64,000 nucleotides of DNA from Pseudoscleropodium purum (Eukaryota; Streptophyta; Bryopsida; Hypnales; Brachytheciaceae), in contig OZ017796.1 in assembly GCA_963969395.1 (NCBI GenBank), positions 21,454,501 to 21,518,500 of the forward strand, given 5' to 3'. Below are positions 37,701-49,870 of the stretch, in pieces. The notes under the pieces are model-generated. The model searched no databases and was not told the DNA's origin. It worked only from the letters and a program-made list of their open reading frames with translations. Position 1 is the stretch's first letter. Every line of letters begins with the position of its first letter. The position numbers were made by a program, and so were the translations under genes.

Positions 37701-40700
37701 AATTGTTGATGATTTTGGCCTCTGCATTGAAGTTCTCATTTTCTCAAGAGAAGATTCATATTTTGCTTCTTTAGAGACAAGACATGGTTCTCTTTTTGTA
37801 GGTGATATAGACTGTTTGTAATGCTCATACTTTGGTGATGAGTCATGTTCACTTGGCTCTTCATTGTAATGTGTTGATATTGTCTCTATTCTTTGTGCTT
37901 GTAAGGTAGGTCGGACTAGAGCATGGAGACCTTGATCCTTATTAGGTTCCCTTATTAACCATTCTTTTGAAAAAGGACCTTGCATTTCTTTAAGTAGTGA
38001 CAATGCAATAGGTTCTTCCTCAACCTACATACAATTTCAATTACCCCCATCCTTACTAAGAAAAACTATAATTCCATTAGTGGACTACATCATACTTTAA
38101 TTTACATTGAAAAAACATAAAGAATTACAAACAATAGAAGGATCAATGTATGAAATTGAAAAGTTTACAATTTATACTATTTAATTTGTAAATGTGACAC
38201 TTTCAAAAAACTTTGACTTTTTAAAAGGCTTGGCAACATATATCAAACTCCCTAGTTCATTAGTGTGATTGATGAACTAGGAAAAAAGCTTCTTTAATAA
38301 TACTAGTATTAATTATATTTGGTAGCTAAACAAATCATAAATCAATAGAAACTTTAAAATTATGAAGATCCAATGCATCAAAGTCTTGATTTGTAATATC
38401 TTTTGCTTTGATTATTTCAAGGATGTTCTTGGATATGGTATGGCATGTCAGGATAGAGATATATATTATTTATTTTATCATCATTTATTTCAAGTAACTC
38501 TATTGGCACTTCCATTGATTGAGATTTCAAATTTTCAAGCAAAATTGAAGAATGGATCTTTGATTTGTTGGTTGAAGGGGGATTTATGTTGTATTTTTTG
38601 GGATATTTTTTACAAGCTTTAAGATTAGGCTCATCAATTTTGTCACAAAAAATTTCAACTTTAATAACCATGTAATTTACCTTAGATATGGTTCTTTTCA
38701 AGTGTTGATTTTCCTTGTGCAAGTTTTCTACCTATAAAACCCCATATATAAAAAAGGTCTAGACCAAATATTGCATCAATTGCTTAAAAATAGCACAAAA
38801 CCATGCCACTTAGAAGAGATTAATGGATTCACTTATTGAATTGTAAATGACCTAGTAGCTATTATCAAAAATTGAATTCGATGAGCTCTAAATATGCAAA
38901 TAAATGAACACTTACATTGTTACAAAAATGAAATATAATACCTATTACAACATCATCTAAATTGTGTTGAAGAAAATAAATTCTAACATCCAACTACATT
39001 ACTTAATCATGATATAATAGATAGATAAGGTGATATACTATCTTAAAGGTCATGAAATGTCACCTTTTTGTAAGGTGCCTAGTTTACTTCTTATCCTAGA
39101 TTGCATTTGAATATTTATTCAACTTGTATTCTTTTGGAATGAAAAGAAGGCATGATTACATACAATTAATTTTATTGAATTTTGTTTTCCTCAAATTGAG
39201 ATTTAAATCCCATCTTTGCAATTTTTAGCTACAAAAAAGATTCCAAATTTTTAAGCAACACTTGAAATGAATTAAGTTGGATTCTTCTTTATGGTGCATA
39301 GTTGCAAAGTAGGAACCTAAATCTTTGATTAGAAAGAAGACAATCCAATGTAACTAGATTGCATGCAATGGTTCATTAGTAACATTCTAAAACAAAAAAA
39401 AGTTGAATGAAAATTCAAATGCAATCTAATTTAAAAAATAAGTGACTTCGGGACCAAATAGAGGGTAGAAATTAACGGCTTTTATAATAAATCTAACATA
39501 TAAAAGATTTGTAAAAATCAATAGTGAAATTGATGTTAGTGTGGTCTAAAATTATGGAAAATCTAACTTATAGGGTTGGTATTACACTCTTGCAACATTT
39601 AGAGCAAATAACAAGTTTTGATATTATCATTACCTGAGTCTCGAGTACAAAAACACTCTTTCGCTTAGCCAATTGCAAGTCTGAAACCTAAAAAGATTTG
39701 ATCCCAAATGCATATTGGCAAAAAAAATGACAACAATAGAATGAAAATTGTTCTATTGTTTGATTATAGAAATTGCTTTCTAAAAGAAAATTTTTGTTTT
39801 GCTAATATAATACAATATTATAGAAAATATAAATACATTGAGAAGCTTTGTTTTAGTAATTCTTACTTCAGCATGTGCTACATTCAACTCCTTCAATAGT
39901 CTAGAATTCTCCTGTTATGTGCTCTAAAAGTAATTATTCCAATAATGAGCCAAGATCTTGTCAAAACATTTGAACACATTGAAAACTAGCATAACAAATT
40001 AAATGTAGAAGCTCAATGAATCCATAGCTTAAATTAGATAAATTTGAATGAATCAAATATGAATATCACCTGACTAAGCCTCTTTACTTGATGTTCCAAA
40101 CCAATAAACTTGCTTTCCAAATAATATAATCTCTAATACACACAAGTATCCAATATTATGCATAATTACTGTGTTTTTGTCAAAAATGTAGCCAATGACA
40201 TAGAAAATGGTAAATACAATTCTTTTTGAGATCACTATAATCAATACCTCTTGATTAGGACCATTGTCTTTTTCTTTAATTTTTTCCACATCATATCGAT
40301 TTCCAAGATGGTTGCTCTGAGAAATCCATCCAACACCTTCTTGACTACTTTAGGCATGAATCCATTTGGCACATATATTTGTAGAATCCAATCTTCAATA
40401 GAAACTTTGAAAATAAGAAATTACTAGGCAAAAGCCAAAATTTCTAAAAGAGGAAAAAATTTACATTTGGAGCACTAGAAAGAATTTGTGTTTGGAGAAT
40501 TTCAAGTCGAGTTTGAACTTCATGCAAGTGATTGTTACTTTTCTTTAAATCTTCTTGCAATGACCGAACCTACAAAACATTTTTCATTTCAATCTTTCAT
40601 CTCTATATGCAAATGTTTCAGAGATTGATATATAATAACTTCACAAATCATCCAAACCGGATTTCTTGTAATGCAATATTTCAATCTCAATTAAAAAGTA

Positions 40701-43054
40701 TAAAAAAAATTCAATTTTCATTAGTAGAAGGTGTATGACACTAAATAATTGATTATCAAATTAAAAATTAGGTAATTGATTATTAAACATCTTAATAGGA
40801 GCAAGTAACTAAGATTAGAATTGAATAGTTTTAAATTGGATTACTTGTGCAATAGAAGCGATTTCTGCCCCTTGCAAATTTGCCTGCCAACACATTACTT
40901 CCAAAATGTTAGTAATCTAAAGTTAATGTAGCAACGTCTTTGTGTGTAAAGATGGATGTAGATGGATAAAGGTTTGAATTTCTCCTTGAATTTTCATTGC
41001 ATTCATAAGCACAAAACCTAGGCAGTCTATAGTTATTTTTTAAGCCTCATGCATGCGCACTGTTCTAAATAAGCTATTAACATGTTTTTCATCTTCTTGA
41101 TTTTGATGTCTTAATAAGATTGAAGATTCATTGCCTATCGTGACATGAAATATTAAATCTATAGTTAGTGAAAATATACTTGGTATCTCTCACAAAGCTG
41201 TTGGATTTCTGTTTGTACAGTTATACTTGTCTCAGCCTTCATCTACATCAAAAAATTAACTACATTGTTAAATTCTAGAAGATGTATAGCAATGGACTTC
41301 AATCATCAAATGTGATTCAAAATTATCATATCAAGTTTAAAAATTTGAGAAGAAAAGTTTTTTTAACTCTAGCTGCGGTGGCTTCTTCTGCTTTGGAAAC
41401 CATAGCTAGAATCATATCTTCAGTCACTTCTTGTGTTTTATGGTGCCTTCTTCCTACATGCATGTCCTGCGCAAAAATATATCTTACCATAAAAGCTTCA
41501 AAACAACACTAAATAGTCAATTTAGCAACTAATTTGGTTGTAATGTTTGAGTGAAACTTACAAGGTAATATGAAGATTCAAAAACCTTTTTACAAATTGG
41601 GCAATGACGGACCTGTAGCAAAAATTTGAGTTACTATCTTACAATCAATCAATACTGCATTTTATAGCAAAAACATTAGTATATGTAAGATGAATCAAGT
41701 TCCTCACTTCTTGGCTTACTTGTGACTGATTAATTTGGGAAGCTTGAGTTTTGCCTTGAATTTTAAGCATAACCTCATATGTTTTCAAGGTCTGCAACCT
41801 TGCACACATCAATTGATATTTGACTTAAGAATGTTGATAAAAAATTGGAGAATGCAAGAAACATCACATTCATCCTAGCAGAGTTGGTTGGAGAATCTCT
41901 TAAGTAGTGTGACACATCAATGAACAAAACATTTTGATAAAGATAGTGTGGACACCTTCTTTGCTTGTTTCAATTCATGGCGAGTTTGTAATAAGGTATT
42001 CCGTTGCCACAAGAATTGTGAACGGATTTTTTCACTCTTTTTTTGTATTGTTGTCCCAACTTGAAGTAGTTCAGCCTTATGGTCTGCCAACAGTTCTTGG
42101 ACATGAAGCAGATATTCCACCTATATAGCAACAACTTTGAAGTTGATCTTTGTATTGGACATCATTAAAGTATTATGATTATTTCAAGACCAAAATTATC
42201 CTAAGAAGATTACCTTATTGTCTCCACTTGAAAAAGAACTACATTGACTATAATTACACATGAATGATTGAATCCATTGTCATAGAATTGAAACCAATTC
42301 TACCATTAGTTGCGCAAGGCGAAAAAGCTTCACAAAGTTTGCTTCTGTGAAATTACGTGTATCCTCCCCTTGAATGTCACCAAATGCAATGGTGTCCAAC
42401 ACTGTCTCCAATGTGTTGATGTCTAATCAATACAACAAGAAAGAAGTTAATGCCAACTTGACTTGGTTAAATAACAAATGCTAAAAATCTAAATTTTTTT
42501 TAAAGACAACAACATTGATGCTAAAATTGGTTGACATATGAAGCCAAAATGCATAATGAGCATGTTATCAATAAGTTTGTGATTGTACCAACTTCACGGA
42601 TTACACAATCAATGTCAATGGCATGCACTGCTCGCCAATCAATTCTTGCAAGTCGCTTTTGAAATACAAAAGAGGCTACTTTGGCTCCAACAGGCAATGA
42701 ATTTTCAAGTCCCAATGTTTCATTGTTCATTGTCTTCCGTGGAGTTTTTTGTTGCTCTAAACCCTTGATAAATTGTTCCTCATCATGTTCAAATGTATCT
42801 GTTGAGTATCCAGTTGACGAGGCCATACATATGAGTGGATTGTCTATTTTTGATACCATTGTTTCGCATGGTGAAATTTCCACATTATCACTACAAATTG
42901 GATTGAGAATTTTCTTGCGTGGTGTGTGGCGTGGAGTACGTCGCCTCCATGTCATAGTTGGTGCTACTCCTGCTGCCTTCCGAATTCGTGACTTGCGTTC
43001 CAACCAAATGCCTTGATGTTGGAAATTCTCTCCGCTTGACCCTCCCTTTGCCAT
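28710..43054 (-). CDS. DZIP1-like zinc-finger ciliary/basal-body protein, 28 exons
   Basis: Minus-strand exons: 43054-42589, 42422-42304, 42120-41956, 41791-41720, 41612-41562, 41466-41368, 41242-41180, 40883-40845, 40569-40465, 40316-40248, 40132-40070, 39911-39867, 39687-39634, 38731-38681, 38024-37695, 37162-37068, 36261-36090, 34757-34713, 34620-34496, 34318-34249, 34009-33942, 33747-33621, 32974-32867, 32342-32005, 31527-31339, 29645-29602, 29405-29168, 28920-28710. Phases agree throughout; total 3621 nt, 1206 aa. Residues ~129-300 match the Dzip-like N-terminal domain: IDWRAVHAIDIDCVIREVD, then KLFRLAQLMVEYLLHVQ, then a C2H2 finger split by an intron (C278, C281, H294, H299; CPICKKVFESSYYL). 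Coiled-coil segments fill ~300-630; the rest is low-complexity, serine/acidic, with the motif LGDWDS near 1030. In animals DZIP1 acts at the basal body and transition zone and in Hedgehog signalling; here a role in sperm flagella is inferred. Weakest exons: 26-28. Confidence 0.85.
29749..30192. mobile_element. Possible nonautonomous DNA transposon in a DZIP1-like intron
   Basis: A GC-richer island inside the intron between the last AT-poor exons (31338-29646). Its left end AGAGCATCTCCACTCTTGCC pairs imperfectly with its right end GGGCATGGGTGGCAATGCTC. GAGCAT(C/T)-type ends are common in plant MITEs. No ORF above about 60 codons. The target duplication is not clear. Confidence 0.4.
31050..31250 (+). 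repeat. Dispersed repeat family D, copy 2 (within a DZIP1-like intron)
   Basis: Blocks GTTTCATATTTTTTGGAGC, TAGAATTAGTTATGAAATTT, TGTACACTGTTTGTACAT and CTTTTAGAACCTCCTATCTT follow the same order as 8580-8830 and 62970-63150. Confidence 0.4.
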
Positions 43055-44476
43055 CTCTATACACTATTTTTTGTTCTACAATTCAAGTCTTCTCCATTAT
43101 GATAGCAATGAACTACTCCTCTAGAGCAATTCTTGAAAGCTCAAACTTGCCACCTCATTCTTCTCTTGTCATCGCTCTTCTTAGCACTGCACTTGACATC
43201 TCCATCACTTTATATTAAACCTTGAATAAAGAATGCTCTATATTACAAAATTCTTAAACTCTTTTCCTCAACTTTGCAAACTTTCATCATTTATAAATTT
43301 CCTAATCAATTTAAAATAGGTATATATCCTCTAATATTATACAATATACAACATTCTTGGACTTACTATCAATTCACCCCAAACTCCAATAAAAAGTGTT
43401 CTATTTCTCAAAAATTCTCACTCAAATGCATCCAAATTATAGACTTTAGTCATTTACAAAAAGTGTAGACATCCTCTACAACCTTCCAATAACATCCTTC
43501 CTTCACTTCACCCTAAACCTCTAATAAAGAATGCCTTACTTTGCAAAAAATTTCATTCTTTCTCAACTACATTCACCTCAAAACTCAAAATAAATATCCT
43601 CTATAAGCTCTAAAATCAGCTTAAGCAAGCACCAATGCAACCAAAGCAAGTGCATTTCAGAGATGAAATTCAACAAATTGAGTTAAAGGAAAGGAAGAAG
43701 GCAAACCCTAAAGAATTGAGGGTACTAATTCTTGGCACAAAATCACATGCAACATATATACAACCAATAATTGAAGAGTCTATCAAAAACATAACTCAAT
43801 TAACCTCTCTCTCATTGCAAAGTACGACTATTCAAAAGATGATTTTTATAGGACATCATGCAATCAAAGAAGATGATTGATGGATGTATATAGCTGGAAA
43901 CAAAGTGTTAAAGACTAATTTGTAGATATATCCTTGACTAGTGGATTGGAATTATAGAGTGAGATAGAGCCTAGGACTCCCAACTTTTATGTTCAACTTT
44001 GAAATATTTAAGCTCAGTCTTAGCAACTTTGATGAGAAGCATAGTGAAAATGTTAGTAACTATGACTAGGAGTGTAGGGGAAATGTCATCTACAAGACTC
44101 TTAAGTTCCTTTGATAGAAGAAACGATATGTTCTTTGGCTAGAGCAAGTATTAAGTTAGTTGTAGGAAGAATTAATGGAATGAAATACAAGGGTGGGTCT
44201 ACTTACTCTATTGCACCTCTTGGACAATGGTGCAAGAGGCATATCACTTATACAAGCAAGAACAATGTTGTTATAGAGTAGACAACTCTATTTTTTTCTT
44301 TCCAAGTAAAAACTACGAACGAATTGTTTGTTTTAGCTTGATGTGCATAGCTAGATTCAAATCTTGTTAAGAGTTTCTTTATTATTCTTGTAATAGTCAA
44401 ATGTAGATCATAAAATTTTACCTTAAAAATCATTTTTTGAATAGTTATTATTTTTTTCTTGTGAAGAAATGAATTT
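43055..44476. other. Upstream region of the DZIP1-like gene; no gene seen
   Basis: About 170 bp directly upstream of the DZIP1-like ATG is less AT-rich and probably holds the 5' leader and promoter. Beyond it lies AT-rich DNA. An ATG frame at 43635-43880 (81 codons) is isolated and has no recognisable domain; I would not call it a gene. Confidence 0.4.
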
Positions 44477-44775
44477 ATGATCACTTATTCAAATATCATG
44501 TTATTGTCAGTGTCCCTACAAAAAGTGGATTACTTATTCAAATGTCAATGTCCTACAAAGAGTGGATCACTTATTCAAATGCCAATGTCCTTACAAAAAG
44601 TGAATCACTTATTCAAATGTCAATGTCCCTATAGTACAATGTTAATGTTCCTACTTAAAGGTAACCATTTAATCAAATTTTAGTGTTCTTGTAGTATGGT
44701 GTCGATATCTTTACAGAAAAACTACTACTTATTCAAATAATTTAGTGCCAATATCTATATGGGAAAAATAACCAC
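44477..44775 (+). repeat. Minisatellite, ~38-60 bp unit, about six copies
   Basis: The unit ATCACTTATTCAAATGTCAA followed by TGTCC(C)TACAAAAAGTGG is repeated with increasing divergence and length to the right. The first three or four copies are clear, the last two degenerate. Confidence 0.7.
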
Positions 44776-45340
44776 TTTTTCCAGCATCAAAATCAATGTC
44801 CTTAGTTAGGATGTTTTCAAAGGGATTACAAATCATAATATTATTCATATTCATTAAAAAAAAGGCACCTTTTAAGAATAGAAAGGACACAACATATTTA
44901 AATTCTGTCAAAAAAAAAACACTATGTAAAGATCAAGACACCAATATCATATACATAGAAGAAGTCTTTAGTGCAAAGAAACATTATCATAGTTATAAAA
45001 GCTTTGTCAAGAATAATTTCTCTGTGATTTTCACCATTTGTGAAGAGAACAATTTTCTTCCAAATGAATCTCCAAAACATGTAACTCCCCAAGTGTTAAA
45101 AAATTTCAAAACACATCTCAAAACGTTTTTCAATTATATTTTTAGGAAAAACAAGTAGAAATTGCATCTCAACCAATTATTTTCATATGTTCCAAACTCT
45201 TATTGATTATTTAATTTTTTTGAAATAGGAATGGAGATGCTCTAAAAGCGTCCCTAGACTACCGTAAACAAGGCATCAAGTTCAAACAACTAGCCTTGTT
45301 ACTTATTACTTAGGGTTGTGTCGTCAATCTGAAGAGTGCC
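44776..45340. other. AT-rich DNA, no supported gene
   Basis: A plus-strand frame at 44796-45158 (120 codons) is long for this composition but lysine- and asparagine-rich, with AT-driven codons. I see no domain, splice context or homologous copy. Confidence 0.3.
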
Positions 45341-45882
45341 ATAGCTGATTCTGTTTAACTCCATGTATCTGAAATAGTCCCCATACTAGACTCCCTTGAA
45401 GACTTGGTATCCACAGCTGAAAACCAAAAACATTCAGGAAAATAAAGTCCATTTGAAATTTTCACAAACCACTGAACTTTCGCCTCGTCTTTCTTGACCA
45501 ACTTCCCACATTTGCATACCAAAAATGACTGCTGGAAAGGCAACCCTAACCCAGATCATTAATAAAAGTTCCTCACTTCGATACTAGACTCACGGTTAAA
45601 TTTGTAAAATGCCTAAACAAGAAGAACGAAAATACAATGTGCATAATCCTCTGTTGGACAAAATGATACACTGAGTAGTCGCTTCAATTCCTGAAAACTA
45701 AAACATTCATATTCACGGAAGAAACGAGTGAGCACTCCTGGATATAGATATGTCCTCTTCGATCCTAAAGCAGGATGACCTGCACAGTCCAAAGAAGAAG
45801 CCCCGTTAATCCACAAAAGCCTCTGGTTTCGAGGAAGTAAGCATCCTCTACGAGTTAACAAATACAAGGGCTCGGGAGCACC

Positions 45883-46354
45883 CTAATCAAAGCCAGGATT
45901 GGGGCCTTCATCTGTGAGGTCTACAACAGGGGAGAAGCAACCGTTTAATATGCTGGTTTCCTCCTCCAGATTCTCTACAGAACAAACTATCCCCGAAATT
46001 GAATTTCATACCAAGTTACGAGACGGGACGAGATTCATTGAGTAGAAAACCATCGGCACAAACAAAGCAAGTCAAAAATTAAGGAAAGAACGACACTCAC
46101 CAAGAAAAAAAGGATGTCTTCCTGCATGTCTGCGTCCATGTGCTCCAGGTGTTCCAGCTTCCTGATTACCTTACTCCAAAACTGCTTGAACCTCGGTAAC
46201 ATCATTTTGTACAACATCCGAAACCCAAATCAGCTCCTCAACAGTGTCAGGGCGTCTGCTTGGTTCTCACCTTCATCACAGTTGGTGCAAACATCAAGCC
46301 CAAAGTGGTGAGATACACGAGAGTGGCATCGGAGTTCGAAACGATCATCTCCAT
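45883..46354 (-). CDS. Small single-pass membrane protein ORF, three exons, function unknown
   Basis: Exons 46354-46271, 46184-46101 and 45972-45883 join in phase 0 to an 85-residue protein ending in TAG. Introns are 86 and 128 bp, with GTGAGA and GTGAGT donors. Residues ~11-27 (TLVYLTTLGLMFAPTVM) form one hydrophobic, probably membrane-spanning segment. The rest is a charged helix (KVIRKLEHLEHMDADMQEDI) and an acidic tail. The ATG has a good context (GGCATGG) and lies only 42 bp after the MO25 stop on the same strand, so the two could share a transcript or a promoter buried in MO25. The third exon's acceptor (GTAGAG) is the least certain part. The DNA below it to about 45340 is GC-intermediate and may be the 3' UTR. 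Confidence 0.5.
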
Positions 46355-46396
46355 GCCAAAATTAGGGCTAACTCAGCTGAACCCTAATGCCAAGCA

Positions 46397-47431
46397 TTAA
46401 TGGCTCCGAGGCGTCGTCAAAGACGTTAATCCCTCAATCTCCTTCACCAGAAGCTCTTTCTCCTCTTCAAACTGCTCGTCTTCTTTGTCAATGTGGAAAT
46501 TTTCGAGAAATCTCAGCAGCTTGTCCCGGTTCTTGGCGAGGATGTTGATAATCTGCGGAGGCTTCTGCGGGTTCGCCACGAACACTTTAAACACATGAAA
46601 TGCCGATGCCTGAATGTTCTTACTGGGATCGGTTATCAACGTCATCATCACTCGCAAGTTGCGCACATCGGAGATATACAGCATCATGATAGCGGAGTTC
46701 GATCGTTCCAGCAAGATATCGCTGAGGAGTTTGAGGGATTGCCTTCGCGTGACATAGTTCGACGATCGCAGCAGCTTGTCGAAATTCGTGAAGAACGAGG
46801 CGTAGCGGGATGTCAAATACGCCACCACCACCGCATTGTGCCTCGTGAGCAGCTCCTTGAAGGTGGCGAACGCATCCGATGCGACGTCGAAGTTGGACGT
46901 CTCCACGAACTTGAAAAACATCTCGAAGCTCACAGATTCCAGCATGTACTTCGCCAGGACGGAGTACCGGGCGCATTCCCGCAGCATGCAACCGCAATTC
47001 AAAGCGACTTCCTTATTCTCGTAGCAGAGAACGAGGTAGTCCAGAAGCTCCGAGTGGCTTTCCAGATACTCGAGGCCACATTGTGTGCCATTCACTTTCT
47101 GTCGCAGCACGGCGCCCCAGATGTGCACGCAATCCTTGCGCGCTTCCCAATCCAGAGTCGGAATCTTCTGCACAATAAGCTCCAAGACATCGATTTTGCA
47201 GGCTTCTTGGACCACCTCCGCGACCACTTCCACATTTGGCTCCGTATCGCTATCGCCGAGAAGAAGATCCTTCATCGCCTTAATATTCTTGTCTACCTCC
47301 TCCAGCGATTTCTCAAGCAGCCGAGTGTCCCCCATCGTCTTTGTGTCCAGCGCCGAGAGCGAGTCTTTCACCTGCCGCACGAGCTCGGCAGGGGTCTTCG
47401 GCTTCAATTGCTTGAAGAAAGAGAACGACAT
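46397..47431 (-). CDS. MO25: MO25 / CAB39 family scaffold protein
   Basis: A single intronless frame of 344 residues, the family's usual length (about 340), starting MSFSFFKQLKPKTPAELVRQ. Recognisable family blocks follow: GCMLRECARYSVLAKYML near 150-170, FDVASDAFATFKELLTRH, then YASFFTNFDKLL, YVTRRQSLKLLSDILLERSN, and a C-terminal KLLRFLENFHIDKEDEQFEE block. MO25 proteins fold as armadillo-like helical repeats and act as cytosolic scaffolds that hold STE20/GCK-family kinases in an active form; in plants a partner is the MST-like kinase SIK1. All blocks are present and uninterrupted, so it should be functional. Coding GC is well above flanking DNA. Directly downstream on the same strand is a small membrane-protein ORF. 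Confidence 0.96.
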   Translation of the reverse strand: MSFSFFKQLKPKTPAELVRQVKDSLSALDTKTMGDTRLLEKSLEEVDKNIKAMKDLLLGDSDTEPNVEVVAEVVQEACKIDVLELIVQKIPTLDWEARKDCVHIWGAVLRQKVNGTQCGLEYLESHSELLDYLVLCYENKEVALNCGCMLRECARYSVLAKYMLESVSFEMFFKFVETSNFDVASDAFATFKELLTRHNAVVVAYLTSRYASFFTNFDKLLRSSNYVTRRQSLKLLSDILLERSNSAIMMLYISDVRNLRVMMTLITDPSKNIQASAFHVFKVFVANPQKPPQIINILAKNRDKLLRFLENFHIDKEDEQFEEEKELLVKEIEGLTSLTTPRSH

Positions 47432-48150
47432 TGCAGCAGAGAGCTCGTAAAACTCCTTCGACTTCTAATGTCGCAATTCAAACAACATATCACTCTTTCC
47501 CTCTCATCACAACAATACTGACCGAGGCTGGTCAAACAAAGTACTCCAAAAACCTAAACATTCGAATCCAAACCTCACATATAGACCTAGAAAACAGAGC
47601 TACACAACCAAAAGAAACCAAGAAGCTCTCATATCCAAACCCTACAACACTTTCAAAACGTCCTACCAAGAAGAATTCAGAAAACCTCACTAACACACAA
47701 CATAAATTGAGAACTCGAAATCAAACACAATCAAACACAATCAAACTGCCCGCCGACTTTGCAGTAATGATCCACCAAAAGAGAAACTGAAAAACAATCT
47801 CTGTCACAAGTCTTCGATGCAAAAAGAAGGTATGAGACGAAGCATCAGGGTGTAAGGAATCCGATGCAGGGGTCCCCGATTGCCAAAAACAACGATCGAA
47901 GTGCAACATGACAAACACACGTAAACGAGGAGACTGAAGGTGCGCATTTGGTGACAATAGAGAGATCTCTGGAGAAGGGAGACGGGAGGGAAAAGGGATG
48001 AAGATCGTCCGACATAACTCATTCATCTTCAAAATGTCGTCGAGTAGGATGTGTATTGTCCGGGAGATGTCTGCACACACTTCCCTCGTTTTCGCTTGAC
48101 TCAGACCTTGGTTTTCAAATTTTGATGCACTGATTTTAGCTGCCCCCATG
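47432..48150 (-). promoter_or_regulatory. Upstream region of MO25 (promoter / 5' leader)
   Basis: A GC-intermediate stretch upstream of the MO25 ATG. A long frame at 48149-47721 on the same strand lacks family similarity and is probably leader or promoter DNA read by chance. The transition to AT-rich DNA is near 48150-48200. No individual element can be named. Confidence 0.4.
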
Positions 48151-48814
48151 TAGGGTCAGTATTGGGCAGTGAAGTGAAAGCCATCATCCTACTACAGTAA
48201 TGAAGCTCCCTATATTCAGGGGAGTGGATGAAATATAAAAACTATGGATGAAAATCCATAGTGTACATTCATCTCCAAAAGAGCAATATGATTCAAATAT
48301 TTTTGAAACAATTTAGTAGAAAGTGTGTGTTGGCATTTAGACTTTGGAGTAGGAGATTGAAATTTTGTTATCACATGATTGTGTATATTCATCTTATGAG
48401 ACAAGGAAGAAAGTCAAGCCAAAGGCACTTTGACATCTTTTTACTGCCTAAGAAATTTAACTACTACTTAATGAATTTCTTTTTTAAATCATAGAATCTT
48501 AGATTTACTTGAATGGGACATGTTCAAAATTATAACATGATATAGAGTGAGGGGGTCAAGTAATTTTTGTCTTTCTAATTGTCCAACCAACCTTAATGTA
48601 GGACCCTAAATGAAGGCCCTTTAGGTACATTGATTCGATAGACTTTGATGATGATCAACCATAGGGCTTTACATAGATATTTTATTGAGTACTTTTATTT
48701 TATAAAAAAATTGAAATATTTCTGAATTGTACGTAGTAAGATAAGCTACCTCATTGTGGCTATCAAATAATTATAGCTACTCTAATATGTGCTCCATTAT
48801 AACCATTCAAGAAG

Positions 48815-48816
<2 letters not shown>

Positions 48817-48866
<50 letters not shown>
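48817..48866. repeat. (TA)n microsatellite
   Basis: About 25 perfect TA repeats followed by TTTATTTATTTTTTG. Confidence 0.95.
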
Positions 48867-48869
<3 letters not shown>

Positions 48870-49669
48870 TTATTTTTTGTATGAATGAAGTAACTCAATA
48901 ATTAAAGTAGTATTCAACTCTCTAAAATGTTCTTTAAGAATGAAACTAGGCATCTCCCAATAAGGCATCTTTTATTAAGGCAATTCAAAGTAAATGCTTT
49001 TGCATGTGTACATCTCAATAGAAGATGGTATTAGTAACTATGAAAGACACATTGACAATTAGGATTCTCAATTATTGGAATTGACATGGTGAATGTGATC
49101 AAAGATACATGAACTAAGATATAGACATTTAGTAGTATCAATAACAAGGGTTGACGAAATGAGTTTGATTAACTAAAATATATAAAGATAGTTAGGAATC
49201 TCAATCACAATAGTTGCACTATAAAAAACCAGTGTTTCTTATGACAGATTTTTTAAACATCTACATGTTTTTATGTTAACAACAACATTTAATGTAACGT
49301 TTTGTTGTTATATTTGATGTTGTTGCAATTGTTAACAAGAAAATAGGTGGATGTCTAGAAAACATGGGTTTCTTATCAAATAATAAGATGAGTTCAATCA
49401 ATTGAAGTACATACAAACAATTAGAAATCTCAATTGTAGGGGTTGACAAGATGAGTTTAATTAAGGATGCAAGGACATCCAAGAATCTCAATTATAAGGA
49501 TTGATATGATGAGTTTGATCAAGGCCTAATGGGAACAAATAAATGGAGTTGAAGATTACTATAACAACCATAAACACATTTTGTTATGTGTGCATGTCAA
49601 CAATTTTTTACTTTGCCAATGAAACAAATTGAACAGTTACACATAGTTATTCTTTATTGGAATAAGGAG

Positions 49670-49870
49670 ATTCACTTGGCCTCACTCATTGACCTTTTCA
49701 CATAGGTGACACATCTTTACCAATGGCAAGGACAACAATTATTGTATTGCCAAATTTTGTAGGTGTAGAGAAATCCTTATTGATTGTACAAGCCTTCTAA
49801 GGGCCCTTTAGAGATTTAATGTATGCATTTGCAAAATATGATTGAATGACTTTTAGGTGATTGTGCAAAT
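49670..49870 (+). repeat. Dispersed repeat family E, copy 1
   Basis: AGGTGACACATCTTTACCAA, TAGAGAAATCCTTATTGATT and CTTCTAAGGGCCCTTTAGAG-type blocks match, in order, the stretch at about 63710-63860 (GAGGTGACTCATCTTTAACA onward). Confidence 0.4.

Noticed and set aside
42681..43016. Plus-strand frames over the first DZIP1-like exon
   Set aside because: They are antisense to an exon carrying the conserved Dzip N-terminal motif; the composition is a shadow.
43635..43880. 81-codon ATG frame upstream of the DZIP1-like gene
   Set aside because: It is isolated in AT-rich DNA with no detectable family, and there is not enough support to call it a gene.
44796..45158. 120-codon plus-strand frame
   Set aside because: It is lysine/asparagine-rich with AT-driven codons and has no domain, splice context or second copy. 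A chance frame is most likely.
46493..47521. 342-codon plus-strand frame opposite MO25
   Set aside because: It is the antisense shadow of the intact MO25 coding sequence and has no family similarity or codon signal of its own.
47721..48149. 142-codon minus-strand frame upstream of MO25
   Set aside because: It lies in the likely promoter/leader of MO25, has no recognisable domain and no splice link to another exon.
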